From Bursaphelenchus xylophilus (taxonomy: Eukaryota > Nematoda > Chromadorea > Rhabditida > Aphelenchoididae): a DNA stretch of 64,000 bases. The translations under genes and the position numbers were made by a program. The notes under the pieces are model-generated. The model saw only the letters and a program-made list of their open reading frames with translations, was not told where the DNA came from and searched no databases. Position 1 is the stretch's first letter, and the number at the start of each line of letters is the position of its first letter. This document shows positions 35,601 to 46,671 of the stretch, in pieces. The DNA lies in contig CAJFCV020000002.1 of assembly GCA_904066235.2 (NCBI GenBank), positions 11,098,001 to 11,162,000 of the forward strand, read 5' to 3'.

Positions 35601-36215
35601 TATTTTTTTTGATTTTTAAAATTTTTAAAATAATTTTTTAACGTTTGAAATTGGTTTAAAACTTTTTTTTTACTCATTTAAAATTTAGTCTTATTTATTT
35701 TATTTTTTATTTTTTTCTATTTTTTATTTTTTTTTCTTTTTTTTCAACTTTGGTTTTAAATTTTTCCCAATTTTTTATCAATAAAATCCCCATTTCCAAC
35801 CTACCTCTACTCTCCTTCTCGCCCACTCTAATTTGCCCTATTCGATCGCCCTTTCCAATCATTGCCGGTAAACTGTCGACTTTTGTGAATGCCTCGGGTA
35901 AAATTGCAGCCAACGGGGCCTTCGAATGGATTGGTTTGAAGCCCAGCATTCGCAGTAAGGCGGCAGTGATCTCTGCGCCGGACGCATTTGTGATGGAGTC
36001 GCGGATTTCGCGGGGGAATTTGTGTTTGTTCGCGATGATCCAACGTTTCAGCTCTTCTGTTGTGGCGTAGACCGAAGTGTCTGGAAAATGAAGAGGTAAA
36101 AAATGGGGATCGCATATAGGCGTAAAAAATTAAAATTACAATCAGTCTTCTTACCTGAATATGTCCACAGTAATATCGCAACAAACAATAGCCTTGATAT
36201 CCTTCGAACCTTCAT
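32679..36215 (-). CDS. swip-10: SWIP-10/MBLAC1-like metallo-beta-lactamase-domain protein
   Basis: Eight exons: 36215-36155, 36080-35805, 35328-35143, 34900-34804, 34737-34663, 34028-33830, 33537-33268, 33014-32679; all phases agree, 499 aa. Parts: N-terminal hydrophobic signal/anchor (LLFVAILLWTYS); a region of about 90 residues without a recognised fold; a lustrin-like cysteine module (VCPFDSTPLL ... CPAGYVCDQS ... SICCKEG); a Pro-rich linker; and a C-terminal MBL domain with VLVDTG, VVVVTHAHPGHVGN, WKTPGHTQHD, AIVGDLIP and VVPGHGAPF. In MBLAC1 relatives the zinc motif is THxHxDH; here the Asp position is Gly. C. elegans swip-10 acts in glia to restrain dopamine neuron excitability, and human MBLAC1 has been linked to histone pre-mRNA 3' processing; which role applies here is open. 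Intron 34029-34662 contains a 147-bp tandem repeat. Confidence 0.85.
34115..34600. repeat. Tandem repeat, about 147 bp, in a swip-10-like intron
   Basis: Four copies of CATCGTATAA(N)TTGGTTCCGC at about 34118, 34268, 34414 and 34560, each followed by GAAT...TATAGCCTTAGG. A related single copy lies near 10170 in the channel gene. Confidence 0.75.
35340..35780. repeat. T-rich low-complexity intron
   Basis: Intron of the swip-10-like gene made of long T-runs with few other bases; nothing else seen. Confidence 0.7.
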
Positions 36216-36858
36216 TTTAACAGTTCTCTCTCAATTATGTTGTCTTATAAAGAAGTATTACTACGGCTTTTCAAAAGTGCGTAGACCTTTTTTTTTAAAA
36301 TGTCCACGCACTTTATAAAAAACTAATAATAAATTTACAGTGTAAAAATAGAAAAAGCGAAAAATCGATTCCAGTCCAAGTCGGTGGTAGGTCAAGAAGC
36401 GGTCGGCTTGGCTCCGAATCCCTTCTTCGGACAATCGAATCCCCCTCGTCAAGTGGCCACTTTCGGAGCGAAATCGAGACTTCCTTGAGGGCGAACCGAT
36501 GTTTCAGCGGACTTGGATCTGGGTCAGATTTGGAGTAGAGTCAAGCCTCTGTAAAACCAGCTGCAAGCGACCAAAAATTAAGTCATTGTAGAAGGGTTTG
36601 TACGGAGGTGTATTTCGGCCTAAAGTTGGGTCCTCGGGCCCTTGAAATTGTTGGTTTTAGACAGGTGTCGTTGCATACAAATGCTGTAAATGGAAAAGCA
36701 GTAAACTTGTGGAGCGAAGCAACACATTGAATGTCTCATTTTTGCCAAAGAACCAAAGTTTTTTGTCTAAAATTTAAAATTTAACGCTTTTTGCGAGCTT
36801 TAACATAAAAAACGTTAGCGTCAATTCCAAGGAAGATCACAACGTTTCAACGAAAAAT

Positions 36859-36970
36859 TATCAGTCTGTCGGTAAAATAATGAGTATTGCAGCAAAATCA
36901 AATTGCTTTTCATTTCGGCAACATGATAGGCGCAGCGAGATTGTGCTCTTTATTTTCCCGACAGGCCGAT
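36859..36970. mobile_element. M1 MITE, subfamily A, short
   Basis: Both ends, interior partly deleted. Confidence 0.8.
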
Positions 36971-37080
36971 CTCTTGCTTCGCGAGCGCGAGCTAAAATTT
37001 TTCGGAATTGATGTGTGGTCTAGGCAAAATATATGTGCCAGATTTTAAGAAAAAATGCAGCCAAAAAATCAGCAATAAGA

Positions 37081-37086
37081 TTTATT
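37081..37086 (-). terminator. Poly(A) signal of ADH copy 1
   Basis: AATAAA on the minus strand, 81 nt after the stop codon. Confidence 0.55.
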
Positions 37087-37166
37087 AAACACAAAAGATT
37101 GTCATGTACAATATCTAATAAAAATTGCAAAAAATTCATTACAAATCTGATCAAATTTACATTCCT

Positions 37167-39908
37167 CTACTTCCACAGGTCGAGTACAATTCGCCCTTGA
37201 ACTTTTCCTTGGCGGATCTCATCAAAACTCTTGGTAATCTCCGAAAAAGGCCGGATCTCAATCGGGACCTTGACGCGCCCATCGGCCAGGAATCGCAGCG
37301 CCTCATCCGCCTCCTCTCTCGACCCCACATACGAGGTCTTGATGGTGATGCTGCGAAGTACGGTGGTAATAATATCAACATCCAATCTGGAGTCCTTGGG
37401 CAGCGCCACGATCGTGACGATGCCGTGAGTGCGTACGTATTGAATTGATTGATTTATGGCGACCGCCGAGTTGGCCACATTCAGCACGCCGTGCGGGCCG
37501 CCGTTGGTGAGGGTCTGGATGGTGGAGACGATGTCTTTGGTGGCGAAAGAGTCGACGAAATAGTCGGCGCCCAGCTTCCGACAAAACTCTTCTTTGACGC
37601 CGGCGTCAATGGCCAGGACCTGAAAAGGAGAGTGATTTGAAAAAACTAGAAAACATCAAAGAGATGCTAGTCTAGATTGCCCCAAATTTTTCATCAAAAT
37701 TTAGCCGACGTACTGGCCAGATTCTTCATTCTGTCGGGAAAATAATGAGTACAATTTCGCTATGCCAATCGCGTCGCTGAAGTGAAAAGCAATTTGATTT
37801 TGCCGCGACTGAATTCATTTTCTCGGCGGCAATGCAATTTTCGCTGCGACAGAGTGCTCATTATTTTCCCGACGGACTGTATGCATTTTAAGTTTCCCGA
37901 CTGACGGAGCAAATTGTCGGTCTGTCGGGAAAATAATGTAGATTTGTCTGGAATCGGCGATTGTCGCTTTGCGACGGCTACTCCCGGCCGGAGATTTGGT
38001 CCGCGACTGCGACGGATCGTGTAATTTTGCTGCGACAAATCCACATTATTTTCCCGACAGACTGATATTCAAAAATCTACTGGAAAAACAGACTGATAAC
38101 ACACCAACACCTACAGTGGAGGGCCGGATCCATTGACAAAAAACGTACCATTTTGCATCCGGAAAGTATCGAAAAATGTAGCAAAATACCTCCCCAAGTG
38201 AAAAAACTCCGATTTCAAAAGCGCGCTTCCTCTGTTTTGTGAGGTAAAGGGCGCGTGCTTCAAAACAGAGTTTTTTAATTGGAGAGGGAGGCATTTTGCC
38301 ACATTTTTTTGATACTTCCCGAATGCGAAATGTTTTTTTTGCCAATGGATCAAGTCCCTCACTGTACATATGTCTTCCAAAAGCCCCGCCCTTTCATACC
38401 TTGAATCCCAGCGCCTTTGCGTACTGGATCCCCAAACATCCCAATCCACCGCCAGCGCCGGTAATCGCAATCGTCTGTCCGGCTCTGATTCCCGAGTCCT
38501 TCAACGCCTTATAAACCGTAACGCCGGCGCACAGAATGGGCGCAGCTTCGGCGAGATTCACGCCGGCCGGCAGTTTGATGGCATGGAACTCCTTGACCAA
38601 AGTGTATTGCTGATAGGTACCCTCGCGATTGTAGCCGGAGAAGAGAGGGGTGTTGCAGTTGGGCTCGCGGCCCGCCCGACAATATTCGCAGTTCAGGCAG
38701 GTGGCGTTGATCCACTGAAAAAAGATTGGATTTGATTTATATTGCAGTAGGTGTAATAGAGGCAGGGTTAAAAAAGTGAATTTCTCAAAGCTCAGAACAT
38801 TGTCGTCCTTAAAATTTGATGTGGATAATCTACGCAGAGCTCGCTTATAATTGTGAAAATTTTAGCTCATGCTTTGCAAAGAAAACTCAGATATTCCATG
38901 ATCTTTTCAACCAAAAGAATCCGAAAAAATCGAAGATACAGTGAGAAAAACGTTCAAATTTCTCGACGGGCAAAGCTCAGAATGGGTTGCAACTTGGTTG
39001 AAACGGTCTACGCGGGGCTTGCTTTTGATTTTGAAATTTTTAGCTCATGCGTTGCAAGGGCAACTGAAATATTCGACGATCTTTTAGCCGAGAGAATTCA
39101 AAAAAAAATCGAAAATACAGTAAAGATAACGTCAAATTTCTCGACGCTCAAAGCTCAGAATGGGTTGAAATTTGGCTCAAATAGTCTACACGGAGCTCAC
39201 TTTTGATTTTGAAAATTTTAGCTGATGCTTTGCAAGGCCAGCTGAACTATTCGACGATCTTTTCAACGTAGAGAATCCAAAAAAAATCAAAAATACAGTA
39301 AGAAAACCGTTAAATTTCTCCACTGTCATAGCATAGAACGAGTTGATATTTGGCTCAAATAGTCTACATAGAACTCGCTTTCGTTTATCAAATCTATAGC
39401 TCATTCTTTCCACGAAGAGCTGAAATATTCAACGATATTTTCAACCTAGAGGATCCAAAAAAGATCGAATATATGGGAAGAAAACGTCAAATTTCTCAAC
39501 TGTCAAAGCTCAGTATGGGTTGGTATTTGGCTCAAATAGTCTACATAGAACTTGCTTTTAACCTTGAAAATTTTAGCTCATGCTTTGCACTGAAAGCTGA
39601 TATCTTTTTCAGTTTTTTCTCACCTTAATTCCCACAGTGTCTCCAACTTTGAGGTCTTTGCAATGAGACCCCACCTTGACCACAATGCCGGCGCCCTCAT
39701 GGCCTCCAACGGCGGGGAATTTTTGATCTCCCTGCAACAATCCGGCGTGGATGCTCACGTCAGAGTAGCAGACTCCGGAGTACAAGATCTTCACCAAAAC
39801 ATCGTCATGGCCGGGCTCCGGGACCGGCACTTCGCGGATGTGCAGCGGGCCGTTGTATTCGTCGTATTGCGCGGACTTGTGGGTCGCTGGGATTGCCTCG
39901 GCGGACAT
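37167..39908 (-). CDS. Zinc alcohol dehydrogenase, sodh-1/sodh-2 type (copy 1)
   Basis: Three exons (39908-39624, 38714-38400, 37619-37167), all phase 0, 350 aa, the usual length of tetrameric yeast-type ADHs. Oxidises primary alcohols or sorbitol-type polyols with NAD in the cytosol. Seen: catalytic zinc ligands in SGVCYSD, GGHEGAG and APILCAG; a four-Cys structural zinc lobe, CLNCEYCRAGREPNC; and the Rossmann glycines GAGGGLG. Intron 1 carries a 180-bp tandem repeat; intron 2 carries two M1 copies and one P3. A CTCAG acceptor lies about 12 nt before the ATG. It is paralogous to the gene at 47033-50573, with the same intron positions. Confidence 0.93.
37729..37881. mobile_element. M1 MITE, subfamily A, ADH copy 1 intron
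   Basis: Both ends. Confidence 0.85.
37917..38069. mobile_element. M1 MITE, subfamily B, ADH copy 1 intron
   Basis: Both ends; 36 bp from the preceding copy. Confidence 0.85.
38113..38364. mobile_element. P3 MITE in ADH copy 1 intron
   Basis: CAGTGGAGGGCCGGATCC ... GGATCAAGTCCCTCACTG, TA on both sides. Confidence 0.8.
38775..39600. repeat. Tandem repeat, 180 bp, in intron 1 of ADH copy 1
   Basis: About five units with AAAGCTCAGAATGGGTTG, TTTGGCTCAAATAGTCTAC and TTTTAGCTCATGCTTTGCA in order. The last unit abuts the exon-1 donor. Confidence 0.85.
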
Positions 39909-40100
39909 GGTAAACGAGAGCTGAGGAAGAAGAGAAAAATGGGAAAAGTGGGCTGAAATTATTGATATAAATAGTCGTATCTTCGAGAATTTTAATTAGA
40001 AAACGTCTGAATTTGAGAGGAACCGGAAGAAAAGGTTGAAAAATGAGGCTGCTCTTTAGTCTGAGGTAATACTGATTGTTTAACAGATCAATTTGACAAT

Positions 40101-40240
40101 ATCAGTCTGTCGGGAAAATAATGGGCACAATGTCGCTGAAGTGAAAAGCGACTTGATCTTGCTGCGACATAGTTTATTTTGTCGGCGGTGATGCAAGTTT
40201 CGATACGACAGAGTGCTCATTATTTTCCCGACAGGCTGAC
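40101..40240. mobile_element. M1 MITE, subfamily A
   Basis: Both ends; upstream of ADH copy 1. Confidence 0.85.
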
Positions 40241-40460
40241 AGATTCCTCAAAGTCTCCGAAGAAGGAACGTAATTCATGAAACTCTCAAAGCCATACGTG
40301 GCTGAAGCGGCCCGTTTTAGGCGCTTTCTGCCCCCCACTTCTGCTCAAAGGGTTTGCCAACACAGGGCTCTATCGGCAATCAGCTATTTGGCTCGTTACC
40401 GGCATGTCTTTGCTCTTACGGATCTCGGTAAACCCTAATATGTAAAATACACTTTTTTTG

Positions 40461-40511
40461 TCAGTCTGCGAGATACTTTCCTGTGACAAGTACATGTTAT
40501 TTTCCCGACAG
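40461..40511. mobile_element. M1 remnant
   Basis: GTCAGTCTGCGAG and TTATTTTCCCGACAG within 50 bp; interior lost. Confidence 0.55.
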
Positions 40512-40574
40512 CTAACACTATTAGTCCATAAAGTGCGTAGAATTTTCGTTGCAAATTTTTCGCCAGTGCTATTT

Positions 40575-40746
40575 TATCAGTCTGCCGGGAAAATAACGGC
40601 TATCCGTTGCAGCAAAATGTTTCGCCTCGTCGAAAAAAAGGGTGCTGTCCCAAGCCTCTCTCGCTTTGCAAGGATATCGGTTGCAAAGCGATGATGGGCG
40701 ATTCCAAGGCGCGAAGACCCGCCACTATTTTCCCCACCGACTGATA
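40575..40746. mobile_element. M1 MITE, subfamily B
   Basis: Both ends with changes. Confidence 0.8.
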
Positions 40747-40889
40747 GCGACTTTGCGAACGGACTAGCTTTAAACAGACACGCCTCGGGCCGGTCCCGAT
40801 CCATATCGCGCCATAAAGTTTTTTGGCCGATGCGGGTGCAATGGCCGAAAAATGCTCTGTGCAAATTCTACGGACTTTACGTTGCGACC

Positions 40890-41322
40890 AGAGATTGCCA
40901 CGGCTCCGGAGCCGGCTCTTGGCTCCGGCTCTGAGCGGCTCCGGCTCCGAGCCGGGAGCCAGAGCCGGAAATTTTGGGTGCAGCTCCGGCTCCCGAGCCC
41001 AAAGTCGGAGCAGGTTTCCCAGCGGTCAGAAAAGTAAAAATTTCGTGATCTTGTTAAACCAAATTGCTTTAAAAACACTGCGGAGGATGTGACTTCTCTG
41101 CAAAAACGTTGGCTGTATGATCTATGGCACTAATAACTTTTATTTTTGGAAAAATATTTTTAGAAAAACATTTTGCATAGGAGCCGGGATTCGGAGCCGG
41201 AGGCCTTTTTAAATTTTGCACGGAGCCAAGAGCCGGAGCCGGAGCTGCAAATTTGGCCTCGGCTCCGGCTCTGGGAGCTAAGAGCCGGAGCCGGAGCCGA
41301 AATTTTGACCGTGGCAATCTCT
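40890..41322. mobile_element. hAT-like MITE with GGAGCC-rich interior
   Basis: Same family as 5384-5768; 8-bp duplication GTTGCGAC on both sides. The interior core matches the first copy almost base for base, so both are recent. Confidence 0.88.
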
Positions 41323-41325
41323 GGT

Positions 41326-41928
41326 TGCGACTAGTACTTCATATTTGTTTGGCCCAGCCCAAAGCCATGCCTAGCCTGAAACCTCTCCCCTCCGTCCGTT
41401 CGCGAATCACGTTCCCCCACGGAAAAAAGAGCACGCCGAACGCGACACAGCACACTCGGAACTGGCGTGGAATCCGAGGGGCGCCCCTACCGCTTATATA
41501 CCAACCTGATTTCGTTCTTTAATTGTTTTGCCCCACCACTGATAAGATAAAGCGAATTGGCTATGGTTTGAGTCGACGCACACAGCCTGCACACTCCATG
41601 GTTTTGGCTGTGAATGGCGGGAAAGCGGATGAAAAAGAGTTGTAAATTGGGGTTTTTATAAAGCAAAAAGTAGTTGAAAATGATGTTTAAGATGTTGTTG
41701 ATGTAGAATGGAGCTTGTTCATTGTGATCGTCAAGAAAAGTCGGGAAAATTTTGTTGAAATTTTTAAAAAATGATGATTTTGGTCAAATTTCAACTTTTT
41801 TCGAATGTTTTGCTCTTGTTCATTATCGAAAGGCTTTGCTAAATCAAGTTTTTGAACTTATGATTACCTTGTTGAAATTTCAAAATTACCACAATTCAAA
41901 AAAAAGTCAGACTTGGCCACGTCAATTA
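41326..41928. other. Unique intergenic DNA, possible promoter
   Basis: GC-richer patch with GCTTATATACC near 41492. No coding frame convinces me. Confidence 0.35.
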
Positions 41929-42077
41929 GCAGTCTGTCGGGAAAATAATGAGCTCTCTGTCGAGGCAAAAATCTCATCGCCGCTGAGAAAATAGATTGTG
42001 TCGTGACAAAATCAAACTGCTTTCCAATTCAGCGACGCGAGCGACATTGTGCTCATTATTTTCCCGACCGACTGATG
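41929..42077. mobile_element. M1 MITE, subfamily A
   Basis: Both ends. Confidence 0.85.
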
Positions 42078-42607
42078 GAGTACCATCGGAAATACTATCG
42101 ATCTTTTTACTTTCTTTATTGCCAAAGTTGTTGTGCCTTGAAAAATTCCTGACCAAATTCTGCAGTTTTCGGCAGACCGATTGCATTCGAACCTTTTCGT
42201 ACGTTCTGTACGAAATGATAAGACGGAGTCACATGGACGAAAAATTAAATTATTTGGAGGACCAAAAGGAAGAATCATTAAAGATTGAGTGTCCATTGTA
42301 GTTTGGGATCTTGCATCATCAAATTCATTGTCTACATGTCCAGTGGAAACGTCGTATCTGCTGAGACTGGCAAAAAGTTTTATTCGGAAGAAGAGTGCCT
42401 TAGGGTTTACGTTTTGATGTTTTTGAATGGAATAGGCGTCTATTGCTAATGGATTTTATAATAATTTGCGTTTTGCAAAGAAAAAATAGTGATTTGGCCC
42501 GCGGGAGGTCGGGCTTGGCCCGTTTTTCGATGTTCTTCTTCGGCCCGAGCTGGTTAGACAAGACCATGTATTCTGCGATAAAAACGGCATGTATGGCCCG
42601 GCCTACC

Positions 42608-42856
42608 GCGGCGAACCTGAGCCAGCGGCAAAAAACGTACCATTTTACATCCGGAAGTATCACAAAATGTGGCAAAATACCTCCCTCTCCAAGTTAAACA
42701 AAACTCCGATTTCAAAAGCGCGCCCGCTTTTTTTGTGAGGGACCCTTCAAAATGGAGTTTTTTTTAGTTGCAAAGGGAGGCATTTTGCCACGGTTCTTGG
42801 TACTTCCCGGATGCAAAATGGCACTTTTTTTGCCGATAGATCAGGTCGGTGACTGT
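42608..42856. mobile_element. P3 MITE, left end eroded
   Basis: Starts near GCGGCGAACCTGAGCCAG; right end GATCAGGTCGGTGACTG. Lies just before the ADH pseudogene. Confidence 0.75.
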
Positions 42857-42919
42857 AGTCCGTTGTGATTCTACTTTCACCATGTCTTGACGCGACCAGA
42901 AACGTTCAGAATGTGCCTT

Positions 42920-43020
42920 TGACGTTCTATCAGTAAAAAACTGATATCAGTCTTCAGGATTGTTGCAGAGTGATCACAAATTCCCGCCATTGTACGCCAT
43001 GAGGGCGCTGGAATTGTGGG
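42920..43020 (+). pseudogene. Decayed alcohol dehydrogenase exon 1, antisense to its relatives
   Basis: The stretch with GGATTGTTGCAG, GATCACAAATTCCC and GCCATGAGGGCGCTGG aligns, base by base, with the catalytic-His region of exon 1 in ADH copy 1 (39908-39624), but on the opposite strand. A missing C in the TTCCC run breaks the frame, the GGHE Gly codon is altered, and upstream bases only match in patches (GACGTT..., then a gap). Exons 2 and 3 were not found nearby. It lies between the two intact ADHs, so it is probably a third, inverted and degraded copy. Confidence 0.7.
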
Positions 43021-43086
43021 AAGGGAGGAATTGAGGTTTGTTAGTGAGAAAGAGGCCCAAAAATCGTAGAGGGACTGTTTGAACTG

Positions 43087-43132
43087 GGAATCAGACTGTC
43101 TAAAATAATGTATTTTCCCGACAGACTGATAA
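43087..43132. mobile_element. M1 remnant, 46 bp
   Basis: Two ends almost fused (AGACTGTCTAAAATAATG ... TTTTCCCGACAGACTG). Confidence 0.6.
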
Positions 43133-43496
43133 GTGCTACTCACAACAAAAAGTCCTGGGAATTTTCTGCTATTCTGCACTGTGCATTTTGAGCGACAATT
43201 TCGGCGATCTTCGAAAAACCCATTTTGCACCGTGCGTTCGGCCCAAAAAAAGTGTGTTTGCACAGGTCAATTTCACTCCTGCGCAACGTCGCGCTCGATT
43301 CCCATATTTTCCGAGTCGTATTTCGACTTGATGTACAATGTCGCGGTCTGAGCAGAACTCGGAGCCGCAACAAATTATCAGCAATTTTTGCCTTTAGCAA
43401 TGCTTGTTTTGAAACATGGACTCTTTTGATTTGTTTACCCAATAAGACTCTTAAAACGCGTTTTGCCACACTTTGGAGCTTAGCCTAACAGAGGGC

Positions 43497-45589
43497 GGAC
43501 ATTGTTAAAATCGGCATCTCAGAATTGAACGAAAATTGGTCAACTTAATCACTGATAGGCACAAAACATTCGCTTTCTTTGTTTTTGCCCAAAATTACCG
43601 TATGACGGCATACTGTAACATCATTTTTAAAAAAAGATATGCCCTAATCGAGAAAACGAAGCGCTATTTCAGCGCAAATTGAGTTCGGGTATATGTTTTC
43701 GATCATGTAGAACATTTTTGTAATTGTCACCGAAAACTAAAAATTACATCTAAGCTATGTTACACTTGAGACAACATACCATTTCGGGTATAAAAAATGC
43801 AGTTCGGACGAGGCGCAGATTTTGAAACCGGAATACTAAACTTCAAGCCTCGTCTAACAAACCATAAAAATTTCAGAAAGATCAAATATATAGTTTTTGA
43901 GATATCGGACATTCAACGTCTCATGTGCAAGATCACCTTGACCCCGAAAAAAACTGGCATTCTTAGGGTTTTGGCTAGGCGCAGATTTTGAAAGTTTCCA
44001 ATACTTTTTTATGAGATTTTAGGGGGATATAGAAAGTTTCAGAGGAAAAAAATGAATAGTTTTTGAGAAACCGGCCAAAATACCTTGTTTTAGGTCATCA
44101 GATGCCCGAAAAAATCTGGCATTCTTAGGGTTTTGGCAAGGCGCAGATTTTGAAAGTTTCCAATACATTTTTATGACATTTTAGGAGGATATAGAAAGTT
44201 TCAGAGGAAAAAAATGAATAGTTTTTGAGAAATCGGCCAAAATACCTTGTTTTAGGTCATCAGATGCCCGAAAAAATCTGGCATTCTTAGGGTTTTGGCT
44301 AGGCGCAGATTTTGAAAGTTTCCAATACATTTTTATGACATTTTAGGAGGATATAGAAAGTTTCAGAGGAAAAAATGAATAGTTTTTGAGAAATCGGCCA
44401 AAATACCTTGTTTTAGGTCATCAGATGCCCGAAAAAATCTGGCATTCTTAGGTTTTTGGCTAGGCGCAGATTTTGAAAGTTTTCAATACATTTTTATGAC
44501 ATTTTAGGAGGATATAGAAAGTTTCAGAGGAAAAAAATGAATAGTTTTTGAGAAATCGGCCAAAATACCTCAATTTGGAGAAAAAAACAGTAACACACAT
44601 ATATCTCGGAAAAAAAGAGATGCCGAAGAAAATTGGTCGAATTTTCCAGCAACTTGACCTATAACAGGTTCACCATGGTCGATATCTCAAAAACTATTCA
44701 CTTTTTTCCACTGAAACTTTCTATTTCCTCCTAAAATGTCATAAAAATGTATTGGAAACTTTCAAAATCTGCGCCTAGCCAAAAACCTAAGAATGCCAGA
44801 TTTTTTCGGGCATCTGATGACCTAAAACAAGGTATTTTGGTCGATTTCTCAAAAACTATTCATTTTTTTCCTCTGAAACTTTCTATATCTCCCTAAAATC
44901 TCATAAAAAAGTATTGGAAACTTTCAAAATCTGCGCCTAGCCAAAAACCTAAGAATGCCAGATTTTTTCGGGCATCTGATGACCTAAAACAAGGTATTTT
45001 GGCCGGTTTCTCAAAAACTATTCATTTTTTCCTCTGAAACTTTCTATATCCTCCTAAAACGTCATAAAAATGTATTGGAAACTTTCAAAATCTGCGCCTA
45101 GCCAAAACCCTAAGAATGCCAGTTTTTTTCGGGGTCAAGGTGATCTTGCACATGAGACATTGAATGTCCGATATCTCAAAAACTATATATTTGATCTTTC
45201 TGAAATTTTTATGGTTTGTTAGACGAGGCTTGAAGTTTAGTATTCCGGTTTCAAAATCTGCGCCTCGTCCGAACTGCATTTTTTATACCCGAAATGGTAT
45301 GTTGTCTCAAGTGTAACATAGCTTAGATGTAATTTTTAGTTTTCGGTGACAATTACAAAAATGTTCTACATGATCGAAAACATATACCCGAACTCAATTT
45401 GCGCTGAAATAGCGCTTCGTTTTCTCGATTAGGGCATATCTTTTTTTAAAAATGATGTTACAGTATGCCGTCATACGGTAATTTTGGGCAAAAACAAAGA
45501 AAGCGAATGTTTTGTGCCTATCAGTGATTAAGTTGACCAATTTTCGTTCAATTCTGAGACACTGATTTTAACAATGTCCGGGCCAAACT
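43497..45589. mobile_element. Foldback element, 2.1 kb, with internal 161-bp tandem repeats
   Basis: Ends GGACATTGTTAAAATC and GATTTTAACAATGTCC. Each arm holds 3-4 copies of a 161-bp unit (GGCGCAGATTTTGAAAG ... CATCAGATGCCCGAAAAAAT), running inward in opposite orientation. Mirror 64-codon frames (43797 + and 45085 -) are translations of the two arms. The middle (44580-44700) is unique. Confidence 0.85.
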
Positions 45590-45869
45590 ACGATTTGTAA
45601 TAAAACGCGTTTTAACGTCTTCCTTATCGTTAGACTCCACTTTTATGCTGAGCTCAATAAAATTATAAGCAAAGACGTTCATAAGAACCTTACAAGAATT
45701 AATCAACTTTTTCCAATCACATGATGCTGAAACTTTAAGATGGGTTCAGAAAATAATAGTATTATATTGTCCATCCTACAATAAGGGCAGAATTGTTGAT
45801 GGCTATGTAGATGCAATTGGGACTTAACGAATAACCGAAGTTTGTGGAGCCCAGGCAGAAACTATGTAT
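45590..45869. other. Intergenic DNA downstream of the acidic gene
   Basis: No gene, repeat or signal recognised. Confidence 0.5.
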
Positions 45870-46305
45870 TTAGACTAGGCCGGGTAAAAACTCATCCTCC
45901 TCTGCGCCTTCGTCATTGCTTTCATCTTCTTCTTGGCTTTCCCACACAGATGGTTGGCCATTACTTTCACGATCTTCGTGAACGATTTCACCCTCTTCGG
46001 TCCCATTTTGTTCTTCTTCTTCATCCTCCTCATCGGACTCATCCTCCTCTGTCCCTTCTTCATTGCTTTCATCTTCATCTTGATTTTCCCAGACAGATCG
46101 TTGGCCATTACTCTGAAAAAAAGAAAGATTCTCAAAATTTTAAAATTATACAGTATTTCGTATATTAAAATAAATATATTCTTACCATTGCCGTGGACTC
46201 AACGTCCTCTCCCTGCAGGGCATTGCCAAAACTTTCAGTGCCGGTCTCGAGGGCATTGCCAATGCTTTCATTGCCGGCCTCCTCATCCTGTACCTGGTCG
46301 CTCAT
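45870..46305 (-). CDS. Small, highly acidic protein of unknown function
   Basis: Two exons (46305-46186 and 46112-45870) join in phase 0 with a GTAAGA donor and TTTTTTTCAG acceptor to give 120 aa. The ATG is preceded by TTTTTAGTTTCAG, a good trans-splice acceptor. The product is about 40 per cent Glu/Asp, without Cys or membrane segment. Exon 2 carries an internal duplication: SNGQRSVWENQDEDESNEEG and, 37 residues later, SNGQPSVWESQEEDESNDEG. Such composition suits a nuclear or chaperone-like partner of basic proteins, but that is inference. Longer frames on either strand here are basic or low-complexity shadows. Confidence 0.6.
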
Positions 46306-46671
46306 GGTCTCTGAAACTAAAAATAAAATATGTCGAAATAAACCACGAAAAATCTCACAACCCGTTGAAAAACAAACATATATTTAAAAAAAAACATAGC
46401 AATCGACGTGGCAGCCATGACGAATCAACCTCCAAAAGGAAACAGAAACGTGTCTACAGTGTTTTTGGCTTTGCGTTTTAATTTTATTGGCAACCCAAGT
46501 TTTCGCTTTGAGACTCAGAATTATATTTTTGCCGGGCCGAAGGCCAAGTCTAGGCCGGGTCATATTTTCCGAAACTTTTTTTGTGCCGGACCAACCAATT
46601 TTGCGACGTCAAGGGAGTAAAGAAGTATTTGGAAAACGAAGACTAGAATGACAAGAGTTTCTTTGCATCTG

